A DNA stretch of 64,000 nucleotides from Gloeophyllum trabeum ATCC 11539 (GCF_000344685.1 NW_006920412.1:2172617-2236616); one strand, 5' to 3'. Shown: positions 35,642 through 47,029, counted from the first letter of the stretch. The notes: generated by a model not told the origin, from the letters alone. A program made the numbers and translations.

Positions 35642-36271
35642 TGTGAGGAGCGATCACGCAAAGTTGGGCCCAGCGCTGATGAGCGTACCTGGGTGATACC
35701 TAAGCCTGGATCTAGCCTGACGTGTGGCGGTCTTGAGGAAGGAATTGAGTCAGCTGTGGGCTCGTGACGGCGGTTGTGGCCAGAAGCAGTGCGTAAAGGA
35801 ATAAAGAGAACTGCCAAAGGCGAACAGGAGAAGGGCCGAGAGGTGATCGGAGTGTGAAGTTTGTTTGAATGTGGCGGGCGAGCGCAGCGGTTCCTTTCAG
35901 GCTGCGCGGTTCCTTTTGATTCAGCTTCGGCTGCTCCAGTTTCTCAGTGGCCGGGTAATTTTGTTTCGTCTCTCGCGCTAATTGCACACGTCAATTCCTA
36001 TTCCTAAATGTATGTTCCTACGAGTTCCTGGACTGATGCTGTTGCAGCCTTCCCCGGCCTGTCTGGAGCCCACGGATGTTGTGATATCCGGTTATGGTGG
36101 CGCTGACCCTTGGAAACCCCATATAGGGCCTGCTTCCATGCTTTTCTGCCGATATCCATGCGGCGGGGAGCGCGGCGTCCTGGATGAAATACATGCAACA
36201 ACCGTTACGTAGCTAGGGGCTTCATATTCTCCTTCTTATCCGATCTCGGTGCATCTCATGTCTCTTCTCTT
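35642..36271. other. Divergent upstream region of mL49 and the gene at 36332
   Basis: About 690 nt up to the ATG at 36332. GC-rich near mL49, with a TATA box close to the plus-strand gene. No gene recognised in it. Confidence 0.4.
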
Positions 36272-36277
36272 TATAAA
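36272..36277 (+). promoter_or_regulatory. TATA box for the gene at 36332
   Basis: TATAAA within CTCTTTATAAAGGCGC, 60 nt before the ATG, followed by a pyrimidine-rich leader. A textbook core promoter position, which supports this gene being expressed. Confidence 0.6.
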
Positions 36278-36331
36278 GGCGCGGCAGCCCCTTCCCGCTG
36301 GGCCCGTTTACACCCCATCGTCCTCGCCACC

Positions 36332-37058
36332 ATGAATGCGTACTCTACTGGCTCTGGCAGCCACTCCAACCTCGTTAGCCCCCTCGCGGGTCTCAACCTC
36401 GACGCGTTCGACGCTGGTCGTGCCGGATACACATACGGACAGTACGGCAACATTGACACAACATACCTGTACCAACGTCCACAGTACATCTTCAGCAACC
36501 CTGCCTACCCTGGTTACGGGTACCCGCACAAGCTGCCTCCAGCCCTCCCCGAGTATTCGTTGAACTGGAGCTGGCCCTGGGCTCCAGCAATGAACCCCTA
36601 CACGGATCCATTACCGCAGGTGGCGTACAATCCATTTGTTCTGCAACATATGGAATGTATGTCATGCATTCTTCATTTCCCCAAGTTCCGTGCTAATTTG
36701 GGATTTAGTTCCTGCTTCACCGACGGACACCATCGCCTCCGATCTCTCTCCGTCACCGGCGCCTCAGCGCGTACCGTTATTGGCTCCCAAGCCTCTACCG
36801 TACCACTCTCCCAAGTTCCTACAGTTCGAGCTGCCGGACGAAGATGAGGACCTCTCGCACCCGCCCTACATCCGGCCGTCCAAGCGAAAGCGGGTTGACG
36901 AAGACGAAGACGCCCAGGAACAGGGGCGCATGAAGAGGCGAGCGTCGGAAGACGTGTCCGCGACGTCGACATGGTCTGGCCATGGTCCGTCGGGACAGTT
37001 TGCGCCCAGACGCCAGTCAATGCCACAATTAGCGGCCAGCGCACGACGTCGGCGCTGA
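36332..37058 (+). CDS. Unknown Tyr/Pro-rich protein with a basic, nuclear-type C-terminus
   Basis: Family not recognised. Exon 1 from the ATG at 36332 encodes MNAYSTGSGSHSNLVSPLAG and a long Tyr/Pro/Gly/Asn-rich stretch (for example YTYGQYGNIDTTYLYQRPQY). A 50-nt intron (GTATGT...TTTAG) ends the exon after HME and joins it in phase to FPASPTDTIASDLSPSP. The second half is Pro/Glu/Asp-rich, then carries RPSKRKRVDEDEDAQEQGRM, an apparent nuclear localisation signal, and ends LAASARRRR, TGA at 37056-37058. About 225 residues, no membrane segment, no Cys or His cluster. A TATA box at 36272 and an in-phase intron argue it is real. It may be a lineage-specific, mostly disordered nuclear protein. 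Confidence 0.72.
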
Positions 37059-37880
37059 CGATTCAATTGGTCGCCTCATCTATTGCGCAATCGTTATCCC
37101 GTACAGGCTTATCTGTAAATCTGTATTGTAAGCCCCATCTGACTTTGCCTCGCAGTCTAGTTTTAAACCCCCTGTGATCAGCAGATGTTATCAGCCTCCG
37201 ATATTCCAGTACATTCAATTCTGGCCCACCTTTGCCGACCCTCGTGTCGAGCACTACAAGAGGGTTCGGCAAGAAGTTTTGTGGGGCTACGACGGCCGTC
37301 AGTGAGGTGCATGTAACTCCGGTGTCATCTGGCTGTACATAGGACGCGCCATACTCGGGTGGTGTCACGGGTAATTACGAGGGGTATGGACCCGGGCTGA
37401 GAGACCCGATCACCCAGGGCAGCTATTACTTGCACTTGTGCCTGTCTCAGTTGCTGTGTCGGGATGTCACGGTGTGTGCGGGCTACGGCTGGGCGGTAGG
37501 GACGTTGCGTGGGGGTGAATGGACTGCTGATATGTTATCGCGCGTATTTTAATAGTACCATACTGAACACTGCTACTGGCTCCTTTTGATTGCATGCTTG
37601 TGCTTGGCTGCTTACAACGACACCGATTTCCGAATGCCCCACTCAGTGCCATTTCTCAGGTACGTACCTTCGCAGTTTTGTAGTCTTGGCCGCTGGGACA
37701 GACCAATAAAGCTTCAGTTTCAGCTCGATGTGTAGCGGCACGTATACCATATCAGCTCATTTCGGTGCTAGACATCAGTGATCAAGCCGTATCGGAATAT
37801 AAGAGAACGCCTCAGTCAGAGTCCGGAGCTCCATGTAACTGGAAACGGATGCTGAGCGCTGAGCCCGTGCGTAGGCCTAT
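37059..37880. other. Intergenic, no feature recognised
   Basis: About 820 nt between the unknown gene and the transposon-like element. No persistent open frame, repeat or RNA gene found. Confidence 0.4.
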
Positions 37881-38121
37881 CATCAGCGCCAGGCTCCTGA
37901 ACCATCCGTCCTTAGCGTTCTCGCTCCTCCTTTACTAGGGCGCACGTGCAGTGTTATATAATACAAATCTATTTTTAATTTATTACCGGATACAGAACGA
38001 ACAAGAGGAGGAGAACGCTATAGGACGGCTGGCACAAATGTCGTCGCCGAGATCCCCGAGGCTGACTAAGCGGACGGTGGCTGAAGCCTTTCACCAGCGG
38101 TCGGCGGGCGATGTAGAGAGC

Positions 38122-39154
38122 GTCTCGACACCTACCTCGTTGAGCTCACGCAGAACACATATAAACGGGTGCTAGAATAGTTCAAGACCAATGTAAATAC
38201 CTTTGGTATACTTCTGACACTCAGAGGGGCTTGTCTATAGCCATTATGCCTCTTCAGCCGGATATTCAGCCTTCGGTACTACTGATAACCATTGCATGAG
38301 TATACCATTCAGTTAGGACATTTTTACATTACTATAAAGTACACCGTAGCGGCAAATCCCAAGGTAATAAGTTGTAAATNNNNNNNNNNNNNNNNNNNNN
38401 NNNNNNNNNNNNNNNNNNNNNNNNNNNNNNNNNNNNNNNNNNNNNNNNNNNNNNNNNNNNNNNNNNNNNNNNNNNNNNNNNNNNNNNNNNNNNNNNNNNN
38501 NNNNNNNNNNNNNNNNNNNNNNNNNNNNNNNNNNNNNNNNNNNNNNNNNNNNNNNNNNNNNNNNNNNNNNNNNNNNNNNNNNNNNNNNNNNNNNNNNNNN
38601 NNNNNNNNNNNNNNNNNNNNNNNNNNNNNNNNNNNNNNNNNNNNNNNNNNNNNNNNNNNNNNNNNNNNNNNNNNNNNNNNNNNNNNNNNNNNNNNNNNNN
38701 NNNNNNNNNNNNNNNNNNNNNNNNNNNNNNNNNNNNNNNNNNNNNNNNNNNNNNNNNNNNNNNNNNNNNNNNNNNNNNNNNNNNNNNNNNNNNNNNNNNN
38801 NNNNNNNNNNNNNNNNNNNNNNNNNNNNNNNNNNNNNNNNNNNNNNNNNNNNNNNNNNNNNNNNNNNNNNNNNNNNNNNNNNNNNNNNNNNNNNNNNGTC
38901 TCGACACCTACCTCGTTGAGCTCACGCAGAACACATATAAACGGGTGCTAGAATAGTTCAAGACCAATGTAAATACCTTTGGTATACTTCTGACACTCAG
39001 AGGGGCTTGTCTATAGCCATTATGCCTCTTCAGCCGGATATTCAGCCTTCGGTACTACTGATAACCATTGCATGAGTATACCATTCAGTTAGGACATTTT
39101 TACATTACTATAAAGTACACCGAGCGGCAAATCCCAAGGTAATAAGTTGTAAAT
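38122..39154. repeat. Direct repeat of about 258 bp bordering the gap (38122-38379 = 38898-39154)
   Basis: The 258 bases before the Ns are repeated after them with a single-base difference: GTAGCGGC before the gap, GAGCGGC after, one T missing. Both copies start GTCTCGACACC and end GTTGTAAAT, exactly at the edges of the gap or of the right arm. This is what two overlapping contigs look like when scaffolded with a positive gap instead of being merged. Confidence 0.8.
38380..38897. other. Assembly gap (518 Ns)
   Basis: A run of 518 undetermined bases inside the inverted-repeat element. The flanking duplicated sequence suggests the real gap length is zero or negative. Confidence 0.98.
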
Positions 39155-39395
39155 GGTTGCGTGAAGGCCCGCCGACCGCTGGTGAAAGGCTTCAGCCACC
39201 GTCCGCTTAGTCAGCCTCGGGGATCTCGGCGACGACATTTGTGCCAGCCGTCCTATAGTGTTCTCCTCCTCTTGTTCGTTCTGTATCCGGTAATAAATTA
39301 AAAATAGATTTGTATTATATAACACTGCACGTGTGCCCTAGTAAAGGAGGAGCGAGAACGCTAAGGACGGATGGTTTAGGAGCCTGCATCAGCGC

Positions 39396-39901
39396 CGGCT
39401 ATACAACGGTTGCGCCATGAGTGATCCTTACAAAATTGAACAGGCCAGGTATGAGATATGACGGGCTGACATTGTTGCAGTCCAACGCCGGGTGCACCAG
39501 CTCCCAGGTGGCCTTTCGTTTGACAGGAACTCCTTCTCATAGCATATCACACAGATAGCACTATAACCGCTCGCCAGGATCCGTTGGCAAAGTTCGTGGT
39601 CGAAGCGTTCACATAGTCAGCACCGGCGGGACTAGAACCCGACAGAAGGATCCACATCCCGCTCAACCTTCCCTTCCGAAAAGTCTATCATGAGAAAAAG
39701 ACAGAAAAGATGCATTGAAAAGGATAGAGAGCGAGAGGAGTCCAACAAGTAGCAAGAGCTGTAAGTAGGTGGAGACAGGACGCGTGCGGCGGAGGCAATC
39801 AGACGTCGTACCCTAATATACCGAGAAGTATGCCTGCGTCTACGGGCCGGATGAAAGAGGCATTACTCATATGCTAGTAGACAGGGCAGATAGACGGGAA
39901 T
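39396..39901. other. Intergenic, 3' of YPT1
   Basis: About 500 nt between the right target duplication of the element and the YPT1 stop codon. Likely holds the YPT1 3' untranslated region; nothing else seen. Confidence 0.4.
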
Positions 39902-41051
39902 TTAGCAACAGCCTCCGGAGGTCTGTTGCTGGACACTCTGGCCGGGTGTGATGGTGGATGACTTGCCGGTTGCCGGGGCGGAAGTAGAGCCCATGCTGTA
40001 AGGATGGGAAGCATGTCAGTTGTAAGAGAGGCGCGCATGGATGACAGTGGAACGTACCGGTCCTTAATCTGCTTAGCCATAGTCAAGAACGCCTGTTCGA
40101 CATTCGTTGCGTTCTTAGCCGATGTCTCAAGGAATGGAATGGACAATTGGTCGGCGAATTCCTGCGTATGGATGAGTCGAAATTACATTCTACTGCGGGT
40201 CCAAATGAAGAACATACCTTAGCAACGCTGTACTCCACAACCTTCTTGCTTGTCAAATCTGACTTATTGCCAACCAGCAGCTTGTTTACGCCCTCTGACG
40301 CGTAGCGGTCGATTTCTTGCAACCATTGCTTAACATTCGTGAACGTGTCTGATACGACGAATTTGATGAGTTACACTTTCCCATGCCAACTAGGTTGGCC
40401 TCACCGTTATCCGTAACATCATATACAACGATGATGCCGTGCGCGCCACGGTAGTATGACGAGGTGATCGTGCGGAAACGCTCCTGACCTGAGGAGCGTT
40501 GGTTCTGGGATTAGAATTTGAAGAGAACAGGAATACTTACCAGCCGTGTCCCACTGCACCATGGTTCAGAGAAAGTGTCAATACGTTGTTCAGTCATCCT
40601 ACGCATAACTCTCATCGCGGACTACAGTGCCAAACCCCGGGATGGCCGGAGGCTGGCACCGCACAGCATAAGCTTGGACACTCCTCAATCCTTCCAGCTC
40701 GCACCCCCAAGAAGCATGTGCATATGTGCGCGACATGGAATGAATGAGAATGAAGAACATATGCAACTCACGATTTGGAGTTTCACGGTCTTGCCCTCAA
40801 GCTCAATAGTCCGGATCTTGAAGTCGACACCAATAGTACTGATGTAGCTCTCAGTGTACGTGTCGTCGGCAAAACGCAGCAGCAGACATGACTGGAATTG
40901 CAAAAACACGCGAGGTGTGGTGATTCAAGAAGGCGCCAGGTCAGCTACCACGTTCAACATCAACACGGCAGCAACAAAAGCGTACTTTGCCGACACCGGA
41001 GTCGCCAATCAAGAGGAGCTTGAAGAGATAGTCGTATTCGGAGGTGTGCAT
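39902..41051 (-). CDS. YPT1: Rab-family small GTPase Ypt1/Rab1
   Basis: GTPase controlling ER-to-Golgi vesicle traffic and autophagosome formation. The ATG at 41051 gives [20 protein letters not shown]. All G motifs are present: P-loop GDSGVGKS; effector/switch [41 protein letters not shown] in [12 protein letters not shown] in [15 protein letters not shown]. The C-terminus ends QQQTSGGCC with TAA at 39902-39904, a double-cysteine geranylgeranylation site. At least six introns; the codons spanning them close properly. About 200 residues, as usual. The start residues MHTSEYDY differ slightly from the common MNPEYDY but keep [10 protein letters not shown]. Divergent from the aspartic protease gene. 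Confidence 0.97.
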
Positions 41052-41613
41052 GGCGGAAGTCGGGAGGGATGAGAACAAAAGGGGTCTGTCTGCGCTGAAG
41101 CACGAGCTGTATGGAAGAAGACAAGCAAGACGGAGGCGGTGATGTGACGCGCGGCTCTGTCCGTTGCACCGGCCGGGTGGCACGAGGCCGCTACCACTCC
41201 AGACATACCCCAGCACGGCCACTGCCTATAAGTTCGACGGCGTTGTTTCTGCTATTTCGTCTACGGCGCTGAACTTTGACGGCTGCCCTGTTTTGTCAGG
41301 CTCGTGGCATAGTGTGTTTCCCTGTCTCTGAGATATGCCATGTAGTCACGGCATGCCTTGGAACCAGGGGCTCATATCAAGCCAGAGTCGGCGAACATGA
41401 ATGTAAGATCTCCATGTCCTACGCATGCTCAGCAATACATCTGTAAAGGCGCCAAGACTGAATTGTAGAACCCTATTGGAATCCTGCCTAGTTCAAAGAG
41501 CATTGGGAAGTCCCACCACAACTGTCAGCCATACTTGCACAAAAAGTGGTTACGGTTTCAATCTTGAATGCACTTGTCATAGTTGGCGTATCACGGCATC
41601 CATCCCGGGCACC
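41052..41613. promoter_or_regulatory. Bidirectional upstream region YPT1/aspartic protease
   Basis: 562 nt between divergent start codons. No clear TATA box at the usual distance on either side and no conspicuous repeats. Confidence 0.4.
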
Positions 41614-43410
41614 ATGGGCCCATTCCACTCCTTCATATTCTTCTTATCAATTGTACTCCCCTTGGTTGTCTCTGAGGGCGGTTTCAAGTTACCACTCGTC
41701 CGCGTACGCAAAGCTAGGAATCCCCTCGGTCTCATCGGGACCGCTCTCAGCAGCGATGTTTCCATACAAGACAGTCAAGAATAGTGAGGTGATAGTTGAA
41801 CATAGGAACGCATACGCTGACCTTATTCCAGCGCATATATTGCAAAGATCAAGTACGTCTCCAGTACTCGCAGTCATTTAATAAGTTCACGCAAGACCTA
41901 ATTCGCAGCATCGGTGGGCATGACTTTCCCGTGCTCCTAGACACAGGCTCGTCGGATCTCGTAAGCTGCCCCTGCCACAAACTCGATGATGTCGCATTGA
42001 TTCCAAGCAGTGGGTCATCTCCAGCGACTGTACGGCAGCTGATTGCCTGGGTATCGCCACGTACCAGACGACACCGACGCTCTCCCTCACCGATACGCCT
42101 TTCAAGCTTGGTTATTTGATGGGCTCGGTGTCTGGGACGGTCGGTTATGAGACCATCACCCTTGGTAACTATCAAATATGCTCGCAAGTGTTCGGTATGT
42201 CTCTACATCGCACACAGTCCTCATCCCAACGCTGACGAACAGCAGCCGTGGCGGATCAGGCTACAGACCTCTCCTTATCCGCTACCGGCTACAGTGGTAT
42301 TTTGGGACTTTCCTTCCCAGCAGCTGCGTCAATATCCACGACCTCGGGTATATCTCTCGTGCAGAACTTATTCTCTGCATTTTATGATGACTCTAAGAAA
42401 TACTTCGCCTTTAAATTGGGACGAGACGACGATAGGACTGAACCAGATGATTCATCGTTTACCATAGGTCAACTAGACGAAGAGGTGCTTCAGTCTATTG
42501 GGCATAACTTAAGTGGTGATATCCAATTCGATGAAATGCCAGTGGTCGCTCGGTCGGATGGCGTCTACGATTACTGGAAGGTACCCTTGCTCTCGCTTAC
42601 TATCGACTCACAACCGCTCCAACTATCGCCCTCGCGGGTACCCGAAGCGTCCAGCCCACTGGCCGTACTGGACACCGGTACCACTCTCATCCTAGGTCCC
42701 ACGCTTGACGTGGAGAATTTCTGGGGATCCTTCGGGAACGGTACTACTAGGAAGAACGTCTGGAGCCAATGGGAAGTGCGCTGCGAAAGAGCGGCACGGA
42801 TTGGATTCCTCCTGGGTAAGGAGGGCCACGAATACGTTGTGGATCCGCAAGATATCAGTTGGTCCGGGAGTAGGTCAGGGGATGGGTGGTGTCTGGGTGG
42901 CATCCAAGCCAACGACCAGGTAGGTGCTGCCGGAGCCAGGCATGTCACGGATAGCCCTGACCAATGGTTTACTCCAGGTGAATTCGGCGGATTGGATCCT
43001 TGGTGACGTCTTCCTCCGGGTATTTCCATTCTCTTGCATATCCTCGCGTCAACCCTGGACTGACAGGACTACCTCAGAACGTTTATGTCAAACATCAAGT
43101 CCCGACAACTTCGCAACCCGCTGTCGTGGGCCTCCTACAAGCGACGAATGCTGATTCTGCGATGGCCCGCTTCAAGGAGCAGCGAGGTCAAGACTCTGCG
43201 CCGCCTATCCAAATTCGCTCCGCCGTTCATTATCGCAGGCGGTATAAATTCACACCCATCGTGCTACTCACCATTACTTGGGCCATCGGATTCATTGGAG
43301 GGAGCATCGGGAGACTGCTTTTCCAGAGAATAGGGCGCTGCTTGGGCATCCGGCGCAAGTACATGTCGCATAATACTGCAAATCCAGAAGTCCGAGTTTA
43401 TTCCAGGTAG
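41614..43410 (+). CDS. Pepsin-like aspartic protease (A1) with C-terminal membrane anchor
   Basis: Secretory-pathway endopeptidase of family A1. The ATG at 41614 opens a signal peptide (MGPFHSFIFFLSIVLPLVVS), followed by a short basic propeptide (LPLVRVRKARNPLGL). First catalytic Asp: DFPVLLDTGSSDL. A hydrophobic-Gly block GYSGILGLSFPAA follows, then the second catalytic site AVLDTGTTLILGP. Further on, WCLGGIQ and WILGDVFLRNVYVK close the second lobe. After it comes a linker and a basic-hydrophobic segment, YKFTPIVLLTITWAIGFIGG, a single transmembrane helix, with a short cytoplasmic tail ending EVRVYSR, TAG at 43408-43410. A tail-anchored layout resembles yapsin-like or other membrane-bound fungal proteases. 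GTAGGT at the stop could instead be a donor giving a slightly different tail. Confidence 0.92.
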
Positions 43411-43493
43411 GTACAAGGGTTTGCATAATGGTGTACAGATGGAGCAGTTACTAGTGATACAGTATATTTCTCTGACAAGTCAGCGGAAATGCG

Positions 43494-44103
43494 TCAATTG
43501 ACCTTTCCTGGGTGGCCAGGATACCCCGGTTGACCCTGCGCATATCCAGGATTGTAGCCAGGGGCGAAATTCCCACCTGGGGGTCCTGCCCAGCCTTGAG
43601 GAGGGGCTGGGCCGCTGTGATGGTATTGCCCTCCACCGATCGCAGCCGGCTCCCAACTATAAGAGCATCAAATGTGAGCACGCCCATCAAATGAAGATGA
43701 GCGAATGATGCCTACCTGGGTTGTTTCGGAACGTTCCACTGGCATATGCTGCACATCCAGATATGCTTCGAACTCATAGGAATCAGTGGTACGAAGCAGA
43801 GCTCAAACCACATGCGAGACTTGGCCGCGAATACAGATGCTGTGAACGCGCGCTTTAGCATCATTTGGAAGAAGACACATTACAACATCGTACCATTATG
43901 ACACCTGGGACAGATGCGAGGGGTCTGGTCGCCCTCCGGCTTGATCTTGGTTGGGCAACCAACTGCGCAGGTCCTCTCAGTACTCAAAACGATTCTTTAG
44001 TACTCGAATTGGCGTACACATGATCGGTAAACAGACTACAGACTAGAGTGAGCATGGTTGCGATAAGAAATATGCGACACTGAAACTTACAGAAGAAATC
44101 CAT
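43494..44103 (-). CDS. Small zinc-ribbon protein with Gly/Pro/Tyr-rich tail
   Basis: Role unknown; conserved zinc-ribbon type found across fungi. The ATG at 44103 gives MDFF, spliced to a Cys-containing segment with VGCPTKIKPEGDQTPRICPR and CHN. The next exon reads SVFAAKSRMWFELCFVPLIP, then SKHIWMCSICQWNVPKQP. This gives paired Cys in CPRC and CSIC plus an upstream Cys, consistent with a zinc ribbon folded around the aromatic F-x-L-C-F-V-P-L-I-P stretch. The last exon is low-complexity (GGGQYHHSGPAPPQGWAGPP, then GYAQGQPGYPGHP), ending GKVN, TGA at 43494-43496. About 125 residues and four exons. Stop is 83 nt from the aspartic protease stop (convergent); start is 189 nt from the divergent small gene at 44293. 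Confidence 0.8.
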
Positions 44104-44292
44104 GGTTGTCGTCGGGTTGGAAGATGAGTGTACGTGGTCAAGAGAGCCTTGGCCGCGCGGTGCTTTTGCCTTGAGCCAAGAATGCCAGGTGCGGCTGTGG
44201 CCTGCGGAGTCGCGATCGTTTACCCCAGTTTATTTACGTAATGGTCTTCCCCGGTGGCATGTCGTCATCGCCCGGCTCGAACAAGCGCTCGG

Positions 44293-44822
44293 ATGTCCCT
44301 TGCAAATAAGCTGCTCTGTCGCGTCTTGTCGAGTCCAGAAAATCGCAGAGACATGTTCGGCTTTGGCTCGTCAGAAACTAGCTCAGAGAAACGGCAAGAA
44401 AAAGTCGAGAAGAAGGCCGATGAGGTCGTGAAGGACTTCGTAGCTGTGCGTGTAACACTGGCTCAATTTTACCACACTGAGCGTGACCGTCAATTTAGAA
44501 AGAACCCAATACCATATATACCTTTGACAGTGAACGCGACGCACCCCAGTCAAAGCTATGTAGAGAGAGTCGGACGAAGGGGAAAGAGTGTATCACAGTG
44601 CGTTGGTTTTTGAAGGAACTGAGCTGATGAACGCAACCAACATCTTTCGGTAGGTGCAAATGTACGCAACGAAACTGTTTCAGGCTATGCAGGTGCGTCG
44701 CAACAGTGACTTTGTCTACTATTGTCACCTCTGAGCTTGCGCAGGCCAATGGTTTCTACTGCGCATTACCACTTGACCCTACACAAACACATATGGAGTG
44801 TAAACCTATGCCCAAAACATAA
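44293..44822 (+). CDS. Possible small protein of about 89 residues, three exons
   Basis: Family not recognised. The ATG at 44293 opens MSLANKLLCRVLSSPENRRD followed by a charged stretch (SSEKRQEKVEKKADEVVKDF) up to a GTGCGT donor at 44446. Two short exons join it in phase 0: 44654-44692 (VQMYATKLFQAMQ) and 44745-44822 (ANGFYCALPLDPTQTHMECK, ending PMPKT, TAA). All three splice pairs are GT-AG and total coding length is a multiple of three. The text of exons 2 and 3 looks like real protein. The first intron, 208 nt, is long for this locus and might contain a further exon. An internal ATG (MFGFGSSETS) is an alternative start. Confidence 0.5.
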
Positions 44823-44966
44823 TGGACTCATTGGACATGCTTGTACTCTGTCATTATTGCAACGCAATCCACAGGGATAGTCATGGAAGCATGAAGTTCT
44901 TCGGTCATTTGCCACCTCGGGGATAAGCAGAACTTATCTGATGCCAAGAAGACAGCGACAGCCGCT

Positions 44967-47029
44967 CTAACTTGATTTCACATAATCTATCCCTAGCGCA
45001 CCAACCTTAGCCTTCTCCAGCTGGGCATCTGCCACCTTCCTTCGCTCCTCAGCAAGCTTCAAGTCGAAGCTCGAGATCTCTAATTCATGTAGTGCGCGTC
45101 GCGACGTCCTGTTCAGCTCCGCGTACTCTTTGACCAGGTGCGTGTAACGCTTCTCGTATTGCATAAACTACAATCATAGCCGCCGTCAGTTTTGGCATGG
45201 CCAAAGAAAAGCATATGCGCGGGGGCGCAGGAGATCACACACACACCTGAGTCGCCGCCATCTTGAACTTCCCCACCATATCGTGTGGATAGCCTTCTTT
45301 AGGTCTGTCTGGTTGCTTCACCAGAGATACACTCTTCTCAGCGGGGCCGGGAACAGTCCGCGGGCTCTGGCTGTGCGCTCCCTCGTGTTTCTGTATCTGA
45401 ACCTGCTGGCTCGACAGCGATCTCCCAGACCACTCTGGCTTGACAGGTAGGCTCGGCGGAGCGCCCACCTTAGGTGACGATGCCGCCGTGTTTGCAGCGG
45501 GGTTCGGCGAAGCAGCACTAGGGGAGTTAATACTAGGCGTCGGTGGTGCCTTTGAGTAGACATTGCTATTCCGTGGCCCGCGGGGAGGCGGGCGAGTCAG
45601 GAGGGGACTCGTTGACGTCGATGCGCGTGGGGCCTTTGGCGTCGTAGGCGGAAGGTCATGAACTTTGGTATCGGTTTCTTCTTTGATATCTACCGCCTTT
45701 TCTTTTTCTTTGCCCTTGTCTGCCTGCTGTGGCACCGGCGAGAGTACGGATATCTCTGCAGCTTCCACCTTTACAGGAGGGGGGCTGGGGGCGGGCGGTA
45801 TTGATGTTGGTTCCACTTGCATCTGGTTTTGATCTCCCTTCTGCTCCGATTCCGGTAGTGGATGATCGACGGGCACGACCGTCATCTCTCCATACTTGAC
45901 GGTGTCGATTTCCACGACAGGCTCTGGCAGTCGATGTTTCGTGTTGGATTCGGCAGCACGGCGCTTGCGTGGCGAGCGAGACCTCGACCTGCTGTTGCGC
46001 CTACCCCGACTCGAGCTCCTGCTCCTGCTCCTGCTCCCCCGATTACGCACCCTACTCCGGCTTGGACTTCGACTCCTACTTGGGCTTCGCAAATAACTCC
46101 TCGCGCGCTTGCGAGCCCTTCGCTCCGATTCCGAGTCATAGTCACGGTCCCGTTCGCGAGTTTGACGAGTTCTCAAGGGAGCACGCGGGGACTTTGGCTC
46201 GACTGTGATGGAATGGCTGCCCAGTTTGATTTGGCCTGGGGAGGGAGGGGAAGCTACACGGCGGGAGCGGTGGGGGGATGGTGAACGGGTGGGACGAGAG
46301 TGATGGGACCTGGCTGGCGACAGGGTGCGGCGGTTTGGGGAGCGGGGGGCATAATGGCGGCTGTGTGAGTCTAGCGCAAGTACCTCGGTAAGCAGACGGG
46401 AAAAAGCGGGCCTAGCACATTAGGTATTCGAAGTACGCACCTACTCGACGTGGAGGCGACGCGGAAGGCCTCCTCTCCCATCTGCGGTCGGGCTCCCTGG
46501 GATACGCCCGATCATCCTCTCTGCGAGGTTCGCGGTCATAACCGCGCCGCTCGTAGGCCTGCGCGGGCTCCCATACGCGGTCGCGGTCCCAGTCCCGCCG
46601 CCTATCGTCTTGCCTGTATCTCCCTCTCTCTCTTTCCCGCTCCCACCGGTCCCGTTCCGCCCATTGTCTTTCGTAATCTCTCCCTACGTACCTGTTCCGT
46701 TCCCTGCCTCTGTCCCATCCATCCCAGTCTCGTCTGTATGCTTCTCGATACCTGTCATCCTCCCTTCTGCTGTCATATGCCGGCGCAACGTAGGAGTCGG
46801 CTGCAAGGGGACGTGCTCGTGGAGGAGGAGAGCGTGCAGGAGGACGGTCGTAGCGCGCGGGGTAGCGGTCGCCGCCAGCTGGCCTGCGGGTTGGTGTTGT
46901 GGGTATGGGTGTGGGTGTGGGTGTGGGACTACGATAGGCTGGTCGGCGGTCGAGATCGTCGGGATAGCGGGACCTGGATGATGAGGCGTATTCTGAGCCG
47001 AAGGAAGGTTTCGGTGGCAAGCTGGCCAT
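44967..47029 (-). CDS. Arg/Ser-rich protein of unknown function, probably nuclear RNA-related
   Basis: Large low-complexity protein. From the ATG at 47029: MASLPPKPSFGSEYASSSRS, a Pro-rich part, then a region built of D-R-x-R repeats (for example RDWDGWDRGRERNRYVGRDY). After an intron come Ser/Pro stretches and a classical RS segment (SPSRSRSPSRSRVRNRGSRS), then acidic and Pro-rich text (KVEAAEISVLSPVPQQADKG). The end is a predicted coiled coil: YEKRYTHLVKEYAELNRTSR and ALHELEISSFDLKLAEERRK, closing KVGALGIDYVKSS with stop at 44967-44969. RS and RD dipeptides are typical of splicing or transcription-coupled proteins. No RRM or other catalytic fold seen. Divergent from cyclin L, with start codons only 226 nt apart. 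Confidence 0.75.

Larger units (their letters stand above)
37890..39386. mobile_element. MITE-like element with 220-bp inverted arms and 9-bp TSD, interrupted by assembly gap
   Basis: The element begins CAGGCTCCTGAACCATCCG and ends in the inverted copy. It is flanked by CATCAGCGC at 37881-37889 and again at 39387-39395, a perfect 9-bp target duplication. The arms 37890-38109 and 39167-39386 are inverted copies of each other. By eye I see three differences, all G/A transitions. The arms share the terminus and an ATTACCGGATACAGAA core with the 152-bp MITE at 8147. No transposase is visible; an open frame across the Ns is meaningless. Part of the interior (38122-38379) is repeated directly after the Ns (38898-39154). 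The true element is therefore probably about 720 bp, with the gap artificial. Superfamily: Mutator-like is the best guess from the 9-bp duplication. Confidence 0.85.

Noticed and set aside
36673..37044. 123-codon minus-strand frame
   Set aside because: Antisense to the second exon of the gene at 36332, which has a TATA box and an in-phase intron.
38292..38951. Open frame across the N run
   Set aside because: Made of undetermined bases and flanked by duplicated contig ends; no information.
43401..43500. Extra 3' exon of the aspartic protease using GTAGGT as donor
   Set aside because: Possible, but it would run antisense over the stop of the zinc-ribbon gene and add only a short unconserved tail; the TAG at 43408 is the simpler end.
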